Below, piece by piece: positions 6,046-6,526 of a stretch of DNA of 6,526 nt. The first letter of the stretch is position 1, and the number at the start of each line of letters is the position of its first letter. The notes beneath the pieces were generated by a model. It searched no databases. It worked only from the letters and a program-made list of their open reading frames with translations, and was not told the origin of the DNA. Both the position numbers and the translations under genes were made by a program. The stretch comes from Nanobdellota archaeon (GTDB lineage Archaea; Nanobdellota; Nanobdellia; SCGC-AAA011-G17; VGLX01): assembly GCA_018894775.1 (NCBI GenBank), contig JAHIPG010000141.1:1-6526 (forward strand), read 5' to 3'.

Positions 6046-6526
6046 ATGGAAATAATAGATCAACATACAAAAAAAATAATGGAAGATTGTAAAAAGAATG
6101 CAAAAAAAGTAGGCCTAAATTTTGATAACGAAACTTTAGAATATATAGTGACCAACAGAGACTTGCTTGAACTTACTCCAAAGATTATGATACCTACTTT
6201 GTATGATTATTGGGTCCATGACGTACGAGTCTTACAAGAGCAAGGAAAATATGAAGTATACCCTCACAACCCATACGAAACTGTAATTAATACAAGACCG
6301 GCAATATCTTTTTACAACGACAACAATCCTGACTGGCTTAATGTGATGATATTTTATCATGTTCTCGGGCATATAGACTTTTTCCAGAACAATACATTCT
6401 ATAAGTATACAGCTGAAGATGATTTTACAGGGAAAGCGCTATCAGATAAAAGAATGATAGCTAGGTTAAGATCAGAAAAAGGAAGATGGGTAGATTATGT
6501 AATAGAATTTGCAAGAGGTATTGATA
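6046..6526 (+). CDS. spoVR: SpoVR/YcgB family protein (N-terminal 160 residues, cut by window end)
   Basis: ATG at 6046 opens a frame that stays open to the last base; about 160 of the roughly 450-510 residues normal for the family are present. Recognisable SpoVR features are YEVYPHNPYETVINTRPAI (69-87) and FYHVLGHIDFFQNN (103-116). The latter contains the family's HxxxH pair (His105, His109) followed by DFF, which looks like a metal-site signature, although no enzymatic activity is established for the family that I know of. The role in Bacillus is in spore cortex formation; in E. coli the homologue YcgB belongs to the general stress response together with YeaG and YeaH. It is third in the operon, 9 nt after yhbH. 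There is no sign of a frameshift in the visible part. Confidence 0.92.
   Translation, partial: MEIIDQHTKKIMEDCKKNAKKVGLNFDNETLEYIVTNRDLLELTPKIMIPTLYDYWVHDVRVLQEQGKYEVYPHNPYETVINTRPAISFYNDNNPDWLNVMIFYHVLGHIDFFQNNTFYKYTAEDDFTGKALSDKRMIARLRSEKGRWVDYVIEFARGID

Overview
The window looks archaeal and AT-rich (roughly one third G+C by eye). The left gene encodes a Hef-type helicase-nuclease, a fusion characteristic of archaea. The intergenic region carries TATA/BRE-like elements rather than bacterial -35/-10 boxes, the Hef gene appears to be leaderless, and ribosome binding sites match the archaeal GGAGGTGA consensus. Arginine is mostly AGA/AGG and isoleucine often ATA. A low-GC euryarchaeal or DPANN lineage (for example Woesearchaeota-like) would fit, but the lineage is inferred from style, not demonstrated.

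Layout. Positions 1-133 form a 55-bp perfect inverted repeat with a 23-nt loop. It starts exactly at base 1 and is most likely an assembly or library fold-back at a contig end, which cuts off the last ~20 codons of hef. Positions 2208 down to 1 (minus strand) hold hef. Positions 2209-2503 are a divergent intergenic region with one promoter for each direction and a previously unlisted 23-codon small ORF (2431-2502), which has its own good ribosome binding site and ends one base before the next gene. Positions 2504-4567 encode a PrkA-family AAA+ protein. A short hairpin plus T7 tract follows at its stop codon. Positions 4618-6036 encode a YeaH/YhbH (DUF444) protein with a von Willebrand A-type metal site and a Gly/Glu/Gln-rich linker. 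Positions 6046-6526 are the first 160 codons of a SpoVR/YcgB protein, which runs off the window.

How the genes work together. prkA, yhbH and spoVR lie in the same order and direction as the conserved bacterial module (E. coli yeaG-yeaH and ycgB; Bacillus prkA, yhbH, spoVR), which is linked to starvation and stationary-phase survival in E. coli and to sporulation in Bacillus. An archaeon does not sporulate, so a general stress or dormancy role is the natural inference. hef is transcribed divergently, serves replication-fork repair, and has no evident functional tie to the module. The module is known; the less described parts are the leader ORF with apparent translational coupling to prkA, the hairpin/T-tract between prkA and yhbH, and the Arg-to-Phe change in the Hef nuclease signature.
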